64,000 nucleotides of DNA from the NCBI GenBank assembly GCA_019828545.1, contig JACVRA010000135.1:124001-188000 (forward strand), written 5' to 3'. The notes under the pieces are model-generated. The model did not search any database, was not told the origin of the DNA, and was given only the letters and a program-made list of their open reading frames with translations. Shown piece after piece: positions 11,260 through 22,704 of the stretch. The translations under genes and the position numbers were made by a program. Source of the stretch: Paracamarosporium sp. OC-R06-R3. Taxonomy: Eukaryota; Ascomycota; Dothideomycetes; Pleosporales; Didymosphaeriaceae. The first letter of the stretch is position 1; each line of letters opens with the position of its first letter.

Positions 11260-12870
11260 TCAAAAATCTTTCCACAGCCTCTTCCAAAAAGGCAGTTTGA
11301 CATGTTCTTGTTCTCCGTTCGGCCCGACGAAAACTTCCCGTGATTCTAGGTCCCTCCTTCTTCCTGAGTCTAGATCAATATCGTATACCTTATGGAACTT
11401 GGTCTTGAAAATGAATTTGTATCCCACCCATATAATAAAGAATAGTGGCAGCAAGATGTAAGCATCGACAAATGTTCCGGCGTCAAATGGGCTGAATGTA
11501 GCCCATCCCTGCACCAGGGCAAGGAAGATGTTCGCAAATAGGCCAAAATACGCGTTCCAAGGATACCACAAGGACTTGAACGGTAGCTGATCTGGGAAAC
11601 GACCTTGTGCGGACCAAGCCTGGCGGAAACGGATGTGCGTGAAAGAGATAGCGCCCCAAACAAGAAAAGTCGATACGCCGGATAGATTGACAATATAAGA
11701 GTATGCCTTGCCACCTCCGGTAGAAACGTTCATCATGCTCAGAACGCCAAACAGATTGGTGAGAATAATGGCATACACGGGCACGCCACGACCATTTGTA
11801 TAACCTAGGAAGCGTGGAGCTTTGCCATCCTGAGCCATGAAGAGTAGGGTGCGAGAGCCGATATAGATGGAACTGTTAGCCGCTGACAGTACGGTAATGA
11901 AGATGAAAGCGTTGATTAGATGGACCCCGCCTTCCCAGCCGGCATTCTGAATCGCTATTGTCATTGGACTCTTGAGCGCACGGCTGGCTCCATTAACTAG
12001 TCCATCAGCGTTCGCTGGGCATGTGAGACCGAAGAAGAATGCTGAACCCATGTAGATGAAGATAATGCGCCAGAAAACTTGTCGAATGGCCAATGGCACA
12101 GCGACAGCCGGATTCTTGGTCTCGGTAGCTGCGACTGCGACGCTTTCCACTCCTGCGTAGAACGTGGAGCAGAAAACAAAAACAGATGCCACGCCACGGA
12201 ACCCAGATACAAAAGCTCCCGGATCGTGCCAGTATCTGAATCCCAACGCCTCTTTCTGTCCGATCAAGCCGCCGCTGGCGTAAATGATGGCAAAGATAAA
12301 ATACGCGCACAGCCCTCCTAGCTTCAATAGTGCAAGCCAGAATTCGGCTTCACCAAAACTTTCCACGCCGAGCATCTGAAAGCCCAAAAAGAAGAACCAA
12401 AAGATCAAGAAGTAACCCCACAAGGGTACTTTATCCGACCAGAAGACGAGAATCGAAGAGACTACGTTATATTCATTTGCTAGGACGCAACCCCAGATGA
12501 GCCAATAGTTCCAGCCAACCGCAACGCCGAAAGCTTTATCGACAAAACGGTCGGATAGTTGAGTAAATGCACCTCCTGTAGGATACAGAGTGGTGAGTTC
12601 TCCGAGAGACTGCATTATGGAAAATGCAATGATGCCAATGATGCCAAAGCCGATGATAAGAGATGCTGGTCCGCCGTTCGCCAATGCGCCTCCGGAGCCA
12701 ACCAAAAGGCCAGGGCCAATGATGCCAGCCAAGGCCATCATGCTGAGATGTCGTGTTTTAAGGCCGCGCTTCACGCCAGACTCAGGGTCAATGCGTTGAA
12801 AGTCTTCATCGTGGTCGCTGGACGGGGATGCCTCGTCAGGGAGGTTTTTGGAGTAGTCGTGATGTGCCAT
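11260..12870 (-). CDS. Amino-acid permease (YAT/APC family)
   Basis: Intronless plasma-membrane amino-acid/proton symporter of the fungal APC family (Gap1/Dip5 relatives). I chose the ATG at 12870 because of its strong context (CGCCATGG); an in-frame ATG at 12927 adds 19 residues. About 536 residues with twelve predicted helices. The helix 1 signature is complete: KTRHLSMMALAGIIGPGLLVGSG, then GGPASLIIGFGIIG and SLGELTTLYPTGGAF in helices 2-3. Helix 8-region motifs such as ANSSIYIGSRTLLFMAQDG follow. The N-tail is hydrophilic with acidic clusters, typical for ubiquitin-controlled endocytosis of these permeases (known for the family, inferred here). It shares a short divergent promoter with the gene at 13342. 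Confidence 0.95.
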   Translation of the reverse strand: MAHHDYSKNLPDEASPSSDHDEDFQRIDPESGVKRGLKTRHLSMMALAGIIGPGLLVGSGGALANGGPASLIIGFGIIGIIAFSIMQSLGELTTLYPTGGAFTQLSDRFVDKAFGVAVGWNYWLIWGCVLANEYNVVSSILVFWSDKVPLWGYFLIFWFFFLGFQMLGVESFGEAEFWLALLKLGGLCAYFIFAIIYASGGLIGQKEALGFRYWHDPGAFVSGFRGVASVFVFCSTFYAGVESVAVAATETKNPAVAVPLAIRQVFWRIIFIYMGSAFFFGLTCPANADGLVNGASRALKSPMTIAIQNAGWEGGVHLINAFIFITVLSAANSSIYIGSRTLLFMAQDGKAPRFLGYTNGRGVPVYAIILTNLFGVLSMMNVSTGGGKAYSYIVNLSGVSTFLVWGAISFTHIRFRQAWSAQGRFPDQLPFKSLWYPWNAYFGLFANIFLALVQGWATFSPFDAGTFVDAYILLPLFFIIWVGYKFIFKTKFHKVYDIDLDSGRRRDLESREVFVGPNGEQEHVKLPFWKRLWKDF

Positions 12871-13341
12871 GGCGGGCGCCGATCGCAGATAGGGCCGCAG
12901 AGAGTTGAGCAAGGTGCATTGGGACATCCATCAGTCTTAAAAGCAATTTTCTTGGATGTCGTCTGCTTTCTGGTTGACTGAGACACTAAGCGATGATGTG
13001 ATTGGTATGGCGGGGCACGTAATCCGGTAGAGTTCCAGGGTTGGCCTCGATCATGTGATCAGTCATGATTGGCTGGATAAGTCGCATTGGCGAGAACGAC
13101 TCGGTGCCAGCTGGACTTCGTAGCTGACCACACACTTCAATGCTCTCATGCTCCGCACCGATCTTGACACACAAAGTTCATTGCTACGACGCTACCTCAG
13201 ATCCACTAAGATCTCTCTGTGTCGTACACTACGGGAAGCACTCGTCTGCGTTCTCCACCCCTCTCAGGCCACCATAATCGACTCCCGAGACTCATCTAAT
13301 TAGTCCTATAAGCGGCTACGCACAAGATCCCCTTGTCCATT
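12871..13341. promoter_or_regulatory. Divergent promoter between permease and 2EXR-like gene
   Basis: About 470 bases between two start codons pointing away from each other. It must hold both promoters; no clear TATA box on either side. Confidence 0.5.
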
Positions 13342-14067
13342 ATGGAAGCCGAAGCTGTCCCTCAATTTGTGCATAGAGTGCGTCGCTGGCTCTCAAAGTC
13401 TCGCTCCACTCGAGGCTACACCCTAGTGAAAAAGAACAACAGTTCACTTCCAGGTGCATCTCGCTTCTTGCAGCTACCGGGTGAGATTAGAAACATCATA
13501 TACCGCGAACTGCTCTTAGACACCTATCCTCTCATAGTACATCTGCGAAGAGTGCATCGGTTCGAAGCTGGCAAAACACCTTACCCTGCAATTCTGCAAA
13601 CGAACAAACAGATCCACGACGAAGCCGCTGCCATACTGTACGGAGAGAACACCTGGTTCAGCGCAGCTTCTGGTACTTTCTTCAAGTGGGAAGATGAGAT
13701 TTATAGTGGCGATACATCGACTTATCTTGCCGAACCAGGTCCTATCAACATGTACCTGCCCTGGATAAAGCGTTTCGTTCTATTTCCAGATGGTCCCCCC
13801 ACCTGGGTTCGCGATAAGATCGTCAAGGCCGGTGATGTTGATTTAATGTTAAGACGCATGGGCATCCAGCGACATGTCCTAACGCAGCTAATTGTGGGTG
13901 TTCTAAAGCAAGAGATGTGTGAGGAAATCGCGAACGCAAACCAAGACTGGTTGGAGAAGATAGACGAGACAGAGATGGAGAGAAGGTTCGGCTGGTTTAC
14001 AGAAAGAGGGACTCAGCCAGCATTCTGGTTGGTGTCTAAACATCAAAAGGATGAGCCTTTGATCTAG
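13342..14067 (+). CDS. 2EXR-like (F-box-like) domain protein
   Basis: Single-exon protein of 241 residues starting at the ATG at 13342. It carries the motif of the fungal 2EXR-like family: FLQLPGEIRNIIYRELLL at about residues 43-60, followed by PAILQTNKQIHDEAAAILYG, the pattern L-P-x-E-I-R-N-x-I-Y ... L-x-x-x-x-Q-I-x-x-E. The domain resembles an F-box followed by a short repeat, but a Skp1 link has not been shown for the family. The rest is charged and helical. These proteins are numerous in Pezizomycotina and mostly uncharacterised, so no cellular role can be given. A 12-base A run lies just after the stop. Confidence 0.85.
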   Translation: MEAEAVPQFVHRVRRWLSKSRSTRGYTLVKKNNSSLPGASRFLQLPGEIRNIIYRELLLDTYPLIVHLRRVHRFEAGKTPYPAILQTNKQIHDEAAAILYGENTWFSAASGTFFKWEDEIYSGDTSTYLAEPGPINMYLPWIKRFVLFPDGPPTWVRDKIVKAGDVDLMLRRMGIQRHVLTQLIVGVLKQEMCEEIANANQDWLEKIDETEMERRFGWFTERGTQPAFWLVSKHQKDEPLI

Positions 14068-14910
14068 CAACCACTCCAAAAAAAAAAAAGGATAACGTAT
14101 GACCGCTGCCAGAACTACCCATGAAAGCAATCTGTATGATGCACTCCTAGATTGACTAGAGATGCAGTCTAATGACGAGTGGCGTTAGAACCCGCCGCGG
14201 GTGACGTGTCTCGCCTGACGTTAAGCTCGACTCATGTCGCACTTGTTCGCTAGGCGTGCTAAACATAGGAGGGACCGAGGGAGAAAGTCAACTAGTCACT
14301 GCTTGCTACCACGAATTGAACCACCCAGCCGAAACCTACAACTTACAGTCAGCAGCGTATCTCTTTCGAAGGCAAGATGTCCGACAGACAAAAACTTGCA
14401 GGAGAGGAGCCCTCACGCCAAGACCGTGCAATTAAGCGAACATGGACGTGCCGCGCATTAGTGGCAGGCTTGGCCCCCCGGAGCAGGTGGCAGTGGCCAA
14501 TGGCTCTGCTAGACCCTGTTTGATACTCCAGACAAGTGACGTGGGAGGAGGCATCGGAACGTCATATGCAAACAACGCGTTCTCTTGTTTGTGATGCGCG
14601 TTCCGTATCCCAAGCCCGCTTCACATCCCTGCGATCGATCTCTCGCTGATCCACAATCCAGGTTGGGATGCTGTTGTCCACTCCACCTATATATTTAGGG
14701 TGGTGACATAAGAATGCTTTCTCCAATTATTGATAATAAACCTTTGTTCTGAGCACGTTCCTCGCCCAGATTCCCACCTTCTCTCTATCAAGCGGCCCGT
14801 GAAATACCCCGCATAGGTCCTCACTACGTATAAATCAGCAGCCGACGTGATCATTTGATCAACCCATAACCTTCCATTCTTCTCAACTCTTTGACATTTC
14901 CACCGGAGCT
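14068..14910. other. Intergenic: promoter of the SMP/C2 gene
   Basis: About 840 bases. A run of 12 A at 14078-14089 follows the preceding gene. A TATA-like TATATATTTA lies at 14688-14697, 214 bp before the next start codon. I see no gene. Confidence 0.5.
14688..14697 (+). promoter_or_regulatory. TATA-like element before the SMP/C2 gene
   Basis: TATATATTTA in a non-coding stretch upstream of the start at 14911. Suggestive only; the distance implies a 5' UTR of roughly 180 bases. Confidence 0.3.
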
Positions 14911-16509
14911 ATGAATAACATGGGTTCTCTCGCTCACACATTGACCGCCTCTGGCGGCACGGAATCCGCTGGTAAGTCTAATAGGTAGATGAAGCACTTG
15001 CGGGCACCAGCTTACGCATCTTTCAGGGTTCCTCAACGACCTCATCGCTCAGCTATGGCCGAACATCAATGTCGCCGGTTGCAAGATGGTGAAAGAAATC
15101 GTCGAACCTATACTCGCGTCTACGCTTCCAGGCCCGTTAGCCAACCTGAGATTCGTCAAAATCGACCTAGGCAACGTGCCTATGCATCTTTCGGAGGTGG
15201 ACACTCACAAGACCTCCGCTGGAGGGATCCAGTTGGAGATGGATGTGACTTGGGAAAGCAAGAGTGATATTGAGTTAGATGGCAGCATGGTCCCCAAAAT
15301 TGTGGGTGGAGGTGCGTCCGTACATATTTGCAAGTCACTAACGCGAAGACAAGGGTATCGAGCGTGTTCACCTCAGGGGCAGACTGTCCGTCCTTCTTGC
15401 TCCATTGACAAACGTCATTCCTTGTGTAAGATGGTTTAGCATCAAAGTTTGCCTGCACGCTAATACTTGAACAGATCGGCGCTGCACAAGTTGCTTTTAT
15501 CAATCCTCCGCACCTCGAGCTCGACTTCACAGATGCCGCAAATATTGCCGACCTCGGGATCATCTCAGGCACAGTTCGCAAGACCATCCTAGGCATCATT
15601 GGCGGCATGGCTGTTCTTCCTAACCGCTTCCTGGTCAAGCTTGACAACTCTAGCGACTGGTTCAAGACTTATCAACCCCATGTTGGCGTCGTACGCTTAA
15701 CGATAGAGCGAGCAGTTGGCATTGCCGGCCCAAAGAAGAGTGGCGCGAAACGACTTCTAGCTAAGATTGTGAAAGACGTGCCCGATTGCTACTGCAAAGT
15801 AAACGTAGGAGCCGAGGAAGAGTGGCGCACGTCAACCAAGAAGAATGATCATGATCCCGAATGGAATGAAACGCACGACTTCCTCGTTGCAGACTTTGAC
15901 CAGAACATCACTCTCGATGTGCAAGATGACGACCTCGGCGCGGACGACGATATCGGCATCGGTTCTATTTCCGTCAAGGACATCTTGCTTGGCGGTGGAA
16001 CCAAGGAGATTGCCCTATCGCATAAGGGTGAACACACCGGAGCCCACGTAACGGTCCATGCCAAGTTCTACAACTTCATCAGTGAACCCTCAGCCCTTTC
16101 TGCCTCAGACAGTCAAGGAGAAGGTCAGATCTGTGGTCTAGCTACCGTACTCGTCGCCAGTGCCCTTGGTCTACAAGGCCAGCGTGATGAGCTCAACCCT
16201 AGCGTCAAGGTAACATGGGGCGCTAAACAGTTCCGCACTGCGATCAAGACTTATACACCTGGTACCGACATATTCAATCCTTCTTTCGACCAGGCGTTCA
16301 GGATTCCAATCACAAGGGACATGGTAAACAGTGCGGGAAGTTTCAGGATTGCGTTGTTGAACAAGGAGAGTGAGACTGGCGCTGTTGATATCCCATTCGC
16401 GGACGTACTCAACGGCCACGATGCAGGTGTGGCTGATGCCTTCGATGTAGGTAACGGGGCGACAGTGAGAGTCAGCGTATCGGTACGGGGACTGCAGTTG
16501 GCTCACTAG
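14911..16509 (+). CDS. SMP domain plus tandem C2 domain protein (tricalbin/extended-synaptotagmin type)
   Basis: Likely lipid-transfer or membrane-tethering protein. Exons: 14911-14971, 15027-15301, 15354-15425, 15475-16509; 480 residues. The N-terminal half is an SMP-like domain (SAGFLNDLIAQLWPNINVAG at about 19-38, later QVAFINPPHLELDFTDAANI and VLPNRFLVKLD). Two C2 domains follow: the first with KKNDHDPEWNETHDF and an acidic calcium-binding-type loop DVQDDDLGADDDIG, the second with FNPSFDQAFRIP. No N-terminal membrane hairpin is seen, unlike yeast tricalbins, so it may be soluble. The second intron could instead use donor 15312 and acceptor 15348, giving 485 residues. Membrane-contact-site function is inference from the family. 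Confidence 0.9.
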
Positions 16510-16975
16510 AAGGGCTGAGACGAGTCGGTGTCATTTGCACGTAGTGGCGAGCATTGATATCTTTTTACGACATGCCAGCATTTGTACGAGCGACCTGGTT
16601 GATGAACTAGCCAATGTAATGAGCATGAAATTATCTATAACCAGACCTCAATAGCCAACATAGCTATCTTCTTTCGGTGTCTTGAGGAATAGAGGGTTAT
16701 GACTTCATCCTACAACAATGCCAGACACTGCAGACGATTTTCAGTTAGACTTGGCCTACCCCTGAACAGGTTCGACCGCAACAGGCTTCAAATACTCCCG
16801 CTGCTCAAGCGGGTAATAGCCTTGTAGCATCAGACAACTGTTGGTTTACAAACCTTCAAGCGGGTCATGAGTTCGGATGGCGGTTCTTTCCCACAAAGAC
16901 TCCGGCTGTTACTTAAAAGGACAGCCTACCAATTGCACAGATACCTCAAAGTTCGCGGTTAACCTCAAATGCATG
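16510..16975. other. Intergenic between convergent genes
   Basis: About 470 bases between the stop of the SMP/C2 gene and the stop of the PAQR gene. Nothing recognised. Confidence 0.5.
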
Positions 16976-17937
16976 TTAGACATCTCCAACCAATTCTTTC
17001 AGCCCTCGAAGGTACGCAACCCGCCCTATCACGACTGTGATATGGAATATCTGATGGCTAGCCCCCTGTAACACTATTTAGTAGACCGACCAACCTATTG
17101 GTATTGTACGAACTCACCCAGATGTCAAATGTTTCAGGGAAGTGACTCTCGGGAAATCTCGCAATGTAAAAAAGTACTCCAACGAGGTCGGAAGACAACA
17201 TCTTCACTGCAGCAAGCCAGGGGAAATACTGCAGTCCTTCAATTCCGCTGACTAAATATGCGTGGATTAAAGGTGTATAGCCAGTGGCCATCAATCCGGC
17301 GAGGACTAGTGCTCTGTTTGCCAAGTTAGGTTCGCACAAGGCCGACGCAAAGGGCGAACTGACCTCCAAATGGCAGCTTTAGAGCCATCCGCACTAGGGC
17401 TGAGAAACAAGAACACAATGGTCACAGAAAGCCCCAATGTGAGACTGATATACATGTTGGCAACATGGGCATGATGCCTGAAGCCGAACCATGAGCTTGT
17501 TATGCACGTCGCAGATACATTCAGTATTATCCCGAGATAATCTAACTTCAACACGTTCCGCGCGATACGCGCAGAATGTGCCCCAAAGGTGTGATATATG
17601 CTCTATCCCTCGTTAGCAGCGTAAAGATTATTTTGTCGGAGACTCCTACCGAGAATGACAGCAACGCAAAAGTAGTGATAATGTAGAATCGAATCAACGT
17701 CATTTCTGTGCTGCCTTTCCCGTCCACTAGGGCAAAGCGAGCTTCCTTTGCAAGTATTGCGGCATATACAATTGCGGGTAGTAGGTGTGACCAGATGTTG
17801 ACAAATTCGTTGTGGATATAGAAAAGTGACAGAAAACAATTCCAGACGGTACGGAGTTCTTCTCTATAACCTCTTCGGATCAATGGATCCTTTTTCATCC
17901 ACGCTGGTAGTTTATCGAAGGATAGAGTTCGCGGCAT
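16976..17937 (-). CDS. PAQR / adiponectin-receptor-like (HlyIII) 7-TM protein
   Basis: Member of the progestin-and-adipoQ receptor family (yeast Izh relatives), zinc-dependent membrane hydrolases or sensors in lipid and zinc homeostasis. Exons (minus): 17937-17650, 17602-17364, 17313-17118, 17065-16976; 270 residues. Family marks in order: HNEFVNIWSHLLPAIVY at about 41-57, the zinc-site helix SIYHTFGAHS (His), KLDYLGIIL, FPETFDIWGASHQIFHITVV with the terminal His pair. The segments SIYHTFG and DIWGASHQIF are both created by splicing, which supports the intron choices. The last 15 residues run into what may be a shortened helix 7 end. Zinc-binding residues are all in place. Confidence 0.92.
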
Positions 17938-18724
17938 TTTTTCGAGAGATGAATTGCGAAGGGTAAGCGATTAGAAGGCAGCAAATTGCGGCCACACGGG
18001 TTATATAACAAGATATGAGGATACTTGTACAACGAAAATTTGGCTCTAGGAAAATTTATCTATTGCTCGGTAAAGCTCAATAAAACTACGCACAGATCGA
18101 AATCCTAACCAATGGATTACTTAATCAGGTTAGCGGTGGAGTAGAATCAGAACGCGGCGCGAACCGATGGCTAACAGCAAAATCTCACGTCATGTATGAA
18201 GGTACAGCTCCATATACCTAATCTAGTATCGATACCGTGGTCTCTCTCGTATTGAATGTATAACGAGTGTTTAGGACTTCATGTACGGGAGTATGACGTA
18301 TAACTTAGGCCATGGAAAGTCGCTTTGTAACTATAGGTTTCGTCAAGACCTCCTACGTACCAACAGGTACGTAGAATGCCCCATTTGGGCCAACGTCGCT
18401 GCGATTCGCTATCAGCAGGTGTTGCGTTATCCTTAGAATCACGACAAATGAAAGGTATTTCGAAACACAGGCCGGGAGATACATCATATTGCTCAAGACA
18501 GTAAGAACAACTTTCGTCTTGATTAGTTTGAAAAGTCATCGAGTGCGGCATAGTGTGTTTGCGGCGGTATGTGCTTGCAGTCAGCTAAGTGACGTGGAAC
18601 GCATGTCCTATATGCGGAAGATCCCTTAGTAGTGGGCGAGCATTAGTGGGCCTTGGCCGATTCTTATTGGCACCTACATCTCCTATACATCTGCTAGACA
18701 AGAAAAATAGCTTCCAACACATCT
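17938..18724. other. Intergenic: PAQR promoter, zinc-finger A 3' side
   Basis: About 790 bases. A palindromic TTATATAA lies at 18001-18008, 64 bp upstream of the PAQR start, a plausible TATA element. A 90-codon minus-strand open frame at 18279-18551 with several Cys has no recognisable domain and I do not call it a gene. Confidence 0.5.
18001..18008 (-). promoter_or_regulatory. TATA-like element of the PAQR gene
   Basis: TTATATAA, self-complementary, 64 bp before the PAQR start codon. Confidence 0.35.
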
Positions 18725-19979
18725 TTACTCGTGTAGATCGTTGTCATTCATCTCCAGTCCTGGATGTTTATTTCGAAGATGGTTCACGTAGTGATCCTTC
18801 CTCCCAAAGCCTTTGCTATTCCTTTCGCACATAGGGACCTTACAAGTGTAACGATTTGCGCGCTCACTCCCGTTCTTTACATCATTTCGATGCTTGCGTG
18901 TGTTGTGGTGGCGTTCTAAATCCTGCTTGCAGATGAACCGAGCTTTGCATGGAGGATAATGGCAATAGTAGCGGCGTTTGCGGGCGAAGGGTTGGGGTCG
19001 TTTACTCTGTGAGCTGAGACAACACGTTAGCATCAGGAATGGGAAGGGTAGCTGGTACTTGGTGGGCTCACATAGAGGTACCCGAAGAAGGTTCGAAGTC
19101 GAGGTGAAGAAGAGTGCTTGTACTCTGTAGCGCATGGACTGAAGTATCTCCGATGAAAAACGGATGATCGCTTGAGCCGGGATGCGAGGCTGAGCTAAAT
19201 AGCGGAGGTTGGTTCCGTGACTCTAACCCCGTCTCACGATTCTCATCGTGGAGTGTAGCAGCTACGCGGAGGGTGTTCTTGTATTTATTGGTAGCTGCTC
19301 GGTGTGCTGCCATCAGTGCGACGGGGCTAGGATTGTTTGACGCGGCTGATCGGTTCGATGGGTAGGTGCCCGTGTAGGAGGCATCGGTTGCCTCGTTCTC
19401 AGCAGGAAAGCGCGGTTCGTACTGTAGATTGGTATCGAAGACACGTTCATGAACGTATCCTACCTGAGTATGTATCAGTGGGAACGATTGGCCGTTGGAG
19501 TCATTCTGTATAGAGTAGAAGATGTTAGACCACAGCGAAGAAGCAGCGAGCACAAGTGACTTACCCAAGATGTGGACCGATGCATACTCGTACCGGTAGA
19601 GTAGCCCAGGGCATTTCCTGCATGTTGAGGGCTTGGGAGGCTTGAAACCGAATGTGTCGGTCGATGGGGAGTGCTATAGTCCTCAGTATGTTCAGGAACA
19701 AGAAAGTTGTATGGGCCGGGTGTGTTCGGCGTATTGTTGCGGGTTGACTGATCCTGAAAAACGTTCAGCAGTGTTATGTGAGAGATCCTAAGAGAATTGG
19801 TGATGACCCACTAAGTTCGACAGTTGTTTTGAAGTATCGTGCGGCGCGTTTGGCCCCCAGGTGGGTGCCTCAGGAGCATCGCGCCAAGCATCATGGAAGT
19901 CACCCGCATGGTCAGCCTTGCCAGTCGACAAGGAGCTTACTGGATCTCCCATCACATCATCCGACGGAAATCGTTCCAT
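18725..19979 (-). CDS. C2H2 zinc-finger protein A (paralogue of the gene at 28609)
   Basis: Putative nuclear DNA-binding protein. Exons (minus): 19979-19812, 19753-19565, 19505-19072, 19013-18725; 359 residues. An in-frame ATG at 20027 would add 16. The first about 265 residues are low-complexity, rich in Ser, Thr, Pro, His and Asn. The last exon (289 bp) codes for a basic patch (RKRRYYCHYPPC) and two C-terminal C2H2 fingers: CHYPPCKARF then HHNTRKH, and CKVPMCERNSKGFGRKDH then HLRNKH. The gene at 28609-29844 has the same finger pair, the same four-exon plan, the same phase before the last exon and a last exon of the same length. The targets are unknown. Confidence 0.88.
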
Positions 19980-21630
19980 CTTGATAGGTAAATGGTCGTC
20001 ATTTTCATGCGAACGTACTAAGCACATTTTCAAGAAGCGATGACAGCCTTGAAGGGACGTAAAATGCTTTGCAAACACGGCGCGACGCGTAGAACCCGTC
20101 TGGTCCAGCGTCTTTTACATGGTATCATGGCTTTTAAGTACTGCCAACCCGAAGTTGCCATTGCAACTCCGATTTTTTTCTTGTGAAGCAGCCGAGGGTT
20201 TTCGTGGTCGAAAGATGAGAGCTCACATCGTGATGACAGCAGTTATGATATACACGCTATTCCCTAATGCCTGCCGCATATTGGGTCAAAGGGCTTAAGG
20301 CAAAGTATAGGGGGAATCGTGGAAAACTGGACCGAGGCCAATGAAATCATCTCCACAATCTCGGAATCGGCACCGTAAGGTAAGATGGGTAAACAAGAGG
20401 GAGCAGCAGGCACTGTGGCTGCCAATCATGGGCATTCTGCGCCGGGAAGAACCGTAGCCAGCCAAGTTGTTGATTGGTTTGATTGCATGTTCCTGTTAAA
20501 CGGGGCAACCGACTCCACCGTCGATGCTCCGAGAAAAGCGGAACCGTCTCTCCGGTACCATGAGTGAAAAAAAGAAAAAAAGAAAACCGAGCATCATCTT
20601 TCCGAGTATTAGCTAGCAATGGGTTCATATCTCTACTGTACTTGGAACTTAGGGCGAATCCGCTGTCACCAGAGGGATGAAATATTGACCTACATCAACG
20701 TTTGATCCATACGAAACGCACATATTACAAAGTGAGGCTGCGCTCCGAGAATATCTTGAGAAGTTGGTACATTCATGACTCTTCAGTGAAGTGCTTTAGG
20801 GGTGATGAGGAAGGCTATTCATAGTGTAGACGCAAGGCTGTAGCACAGCCGCCATATCTCTTCCCAGGGATCATTCGTCGACTCGTACAAGTCCGAACAT
20901 TCTGTCGATTCCTCTCAGTGAACGCCGTCGTGAAATATTTGTATCTCAATGTCGTTTCAGATCTTGCGCAATCATAGCCTCCCGCCGAAATGAGTACGCA
21001 CCGAGGAGACCAATTAGAGTACAGGAGTGTCATCTCTCTCTCGCGGAAAAGCATATCGATCCTGAACGGGAATACCGTTCCCCACACTCGACGCGTTGGC
21101 GGGAGAGGCGCAGTCTGCGTTCTGCGCCGCGCCTGCGTGGTTATCATCGCTCAGCCTTTTATTATTCATGGAGATTTTGAAGCAAGGGGATTAGAACATA
21201 GAGGTTTTGAGAAACATCCAGGTTTGCCATGCTCAAGAATGAGCGTAGAACTGCTACATGGTTCTAGTAATGGCGTATCGCAGTCACGAAGCCAGCAGGC
21301 CATGCTCTGGATCAGGGACAGGTGGAACAAAATCAGTTTGAAACAATGCAGGAAAACATTTGTGTAAAGTGGGATCGTTAGCCTGTCGCAGCGTTCAGAC
21401 ATCGGTGCAGTTCACGCTCACAACTATCCTATACCTGATCAGGCTAGGCGCCCATCCTCCCCCGAATGACGCCTCGTGGTCACATCACCGTAACAGGCGT
21501 CACACGAGCAACGCTACTACCCCCTCCGGCACGGGACCAACGCATGCCCAATGTCCCCGCTGATTCCTCTCACCACCGGACACGACGTCAAGGCACGCAT
21601 GCTTAGAACCGTTGCATCGCTCTAGCTACC
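19980..21630. other. Intergenic between divergent genes
   Basis: About 1.65 kb between the zinc-finger A start and the Arg/Ser-rich protein start. Several overlapping frames of 60-125 codons on both strands, none with a domain. I see no supported gene or RNA. Confidence 0.5.
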
Positions 21631-22203
21631 ATGGCGTCTACAGTCGCGCACTCCAGCGACCTTGACCCCGAACACACCACCATGCCGACCGACCCTCCCA
21701 CGCCTAACGACTCAGTCCACGGCAACGAAGCTCCGAGAGGCCGCCTCAAACGCCGCCGTCTCTCATCGCACACACCTCCACGTGCATCTTCGCCTTCTCG
21801 CGGCCACGAACGCGACTCAGGCAGTCGGCATAGGCACCATTACCGCAAGCACCAGCGTGCGTCTTCCTCGCCTTTCATCGAGACCCCACCGACCGTGAAG
21901 AAGAACCGCAGGCGAAGCGATGCGGAGCCGGATCACACGTTCCGTGGGCGGGCGAGGAATCGGTCGGAGAGCCGGAGCCGGAGTCCGATATTGGAGGGCG
22001 AGGAGAGGGAGAGGGAAGTGAGGAAGAGGAGCCAGCCGCCGAGTCGTGGGAGGGAAGGTGCGCAGGAAGACGTGGAGAACGCGATCAGGAGGCTAAGGAG
22101 TTATCCTAATATGTATCGACAAGGGAGTGAGGCTGTTGGGGCGGCAAATGCGAAGAGTGCCGAGGTGAAGCAAGGGATGAGCGCTGCTGGGCCGGAGGGG
22201 TAG
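21631..22203 (+). CDS. Basic Arg/Ser/Pro-rich hypothetical protein
   Basis: Single-exon open frame of 190 residues from an ATG in good context (ACCATGGC). The protein is highly charged and probably disordered: stretches such as RGRLKRRRLSSHTPPR, RNRSESRSRSP and repeated SR/RE dipeptides resemble RS-type splicing-associated or nuclear proteins. Nuclear localisation is likely from the basic KRRR and KKNRRR clusters. The C-terminus has a more ordered segment, VENAIRRLRSYPNMYRQGSE, that could be a short helix. I recognise no family. Codon use and length favour a real gene; a chance GC-rich frame is the alternative. Confidence 0.65.
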   Translation: MASTVAHSSDLDPEHTTMPTDPPTPNDSVHGNEAPRGRLKRRRLSSHTPPRASSPSRGHERDSGSRHRHHYRKHQRASSSPFIETPPTVKKNRRRSDAEPDHTFRGRARNRSESRSRSPILEGEEREREVRKRSQPPSRGREGAQEDVENAIRRLRSYPNMYRQGSEAVGAANAKSAEVKQGMSAAGPEG

Positions 22204-22704
22204 ATGATATGTTCTCATATGTGATGATATCGGTCTTTGGGTTTGGCGTCTGGGATTATACCCTTTGATATTTCAATACGGCGTCGGAAAGGTGGCTGCT
22301 ACCACCAATTGACGGCGCAGTGTGTAACAGTGCATAGGAACACTTGGAACATTCTGAGAATGCGGGCATGAACCTTTCAATTGCCTGCCATTGTAAACTA
22401 TATCCAGACGAAACACAATCGAATGCGTCGTCGACTATGCGGCATGGGTATACAAACTCCGTGATAAGTGCTCTTGATTTCCCAACTCCACGCAATGCTC
22501 GCCAATCCAATGCAGCTCGTTTCATCCCACGTCATGTCGCCTCGTAGTCTCTCCTGCTACAAGAGAGGTGTGCCCACCGTGGGGTTGAATCCACCTCGCC
22601 TTCCTCACTACGATATGTCAGCAGCAACATGCAAGCCGCTCTTCATATCCCCAAGTCCACAGCGCACCCTCCTGACAGTACCTAGCAACGATGACGATGG
22701 CAAC
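22204..22704. other. Intergenic between convergent genes
   Basis: About 500 bases between two stop codons. Nothing recognised. Confidence 0.5.

Noticed and set aside
15180..15665. 161-codon minus-strand frame
   Set aside because: Antisense to the SMP-domain exons and without a domain.
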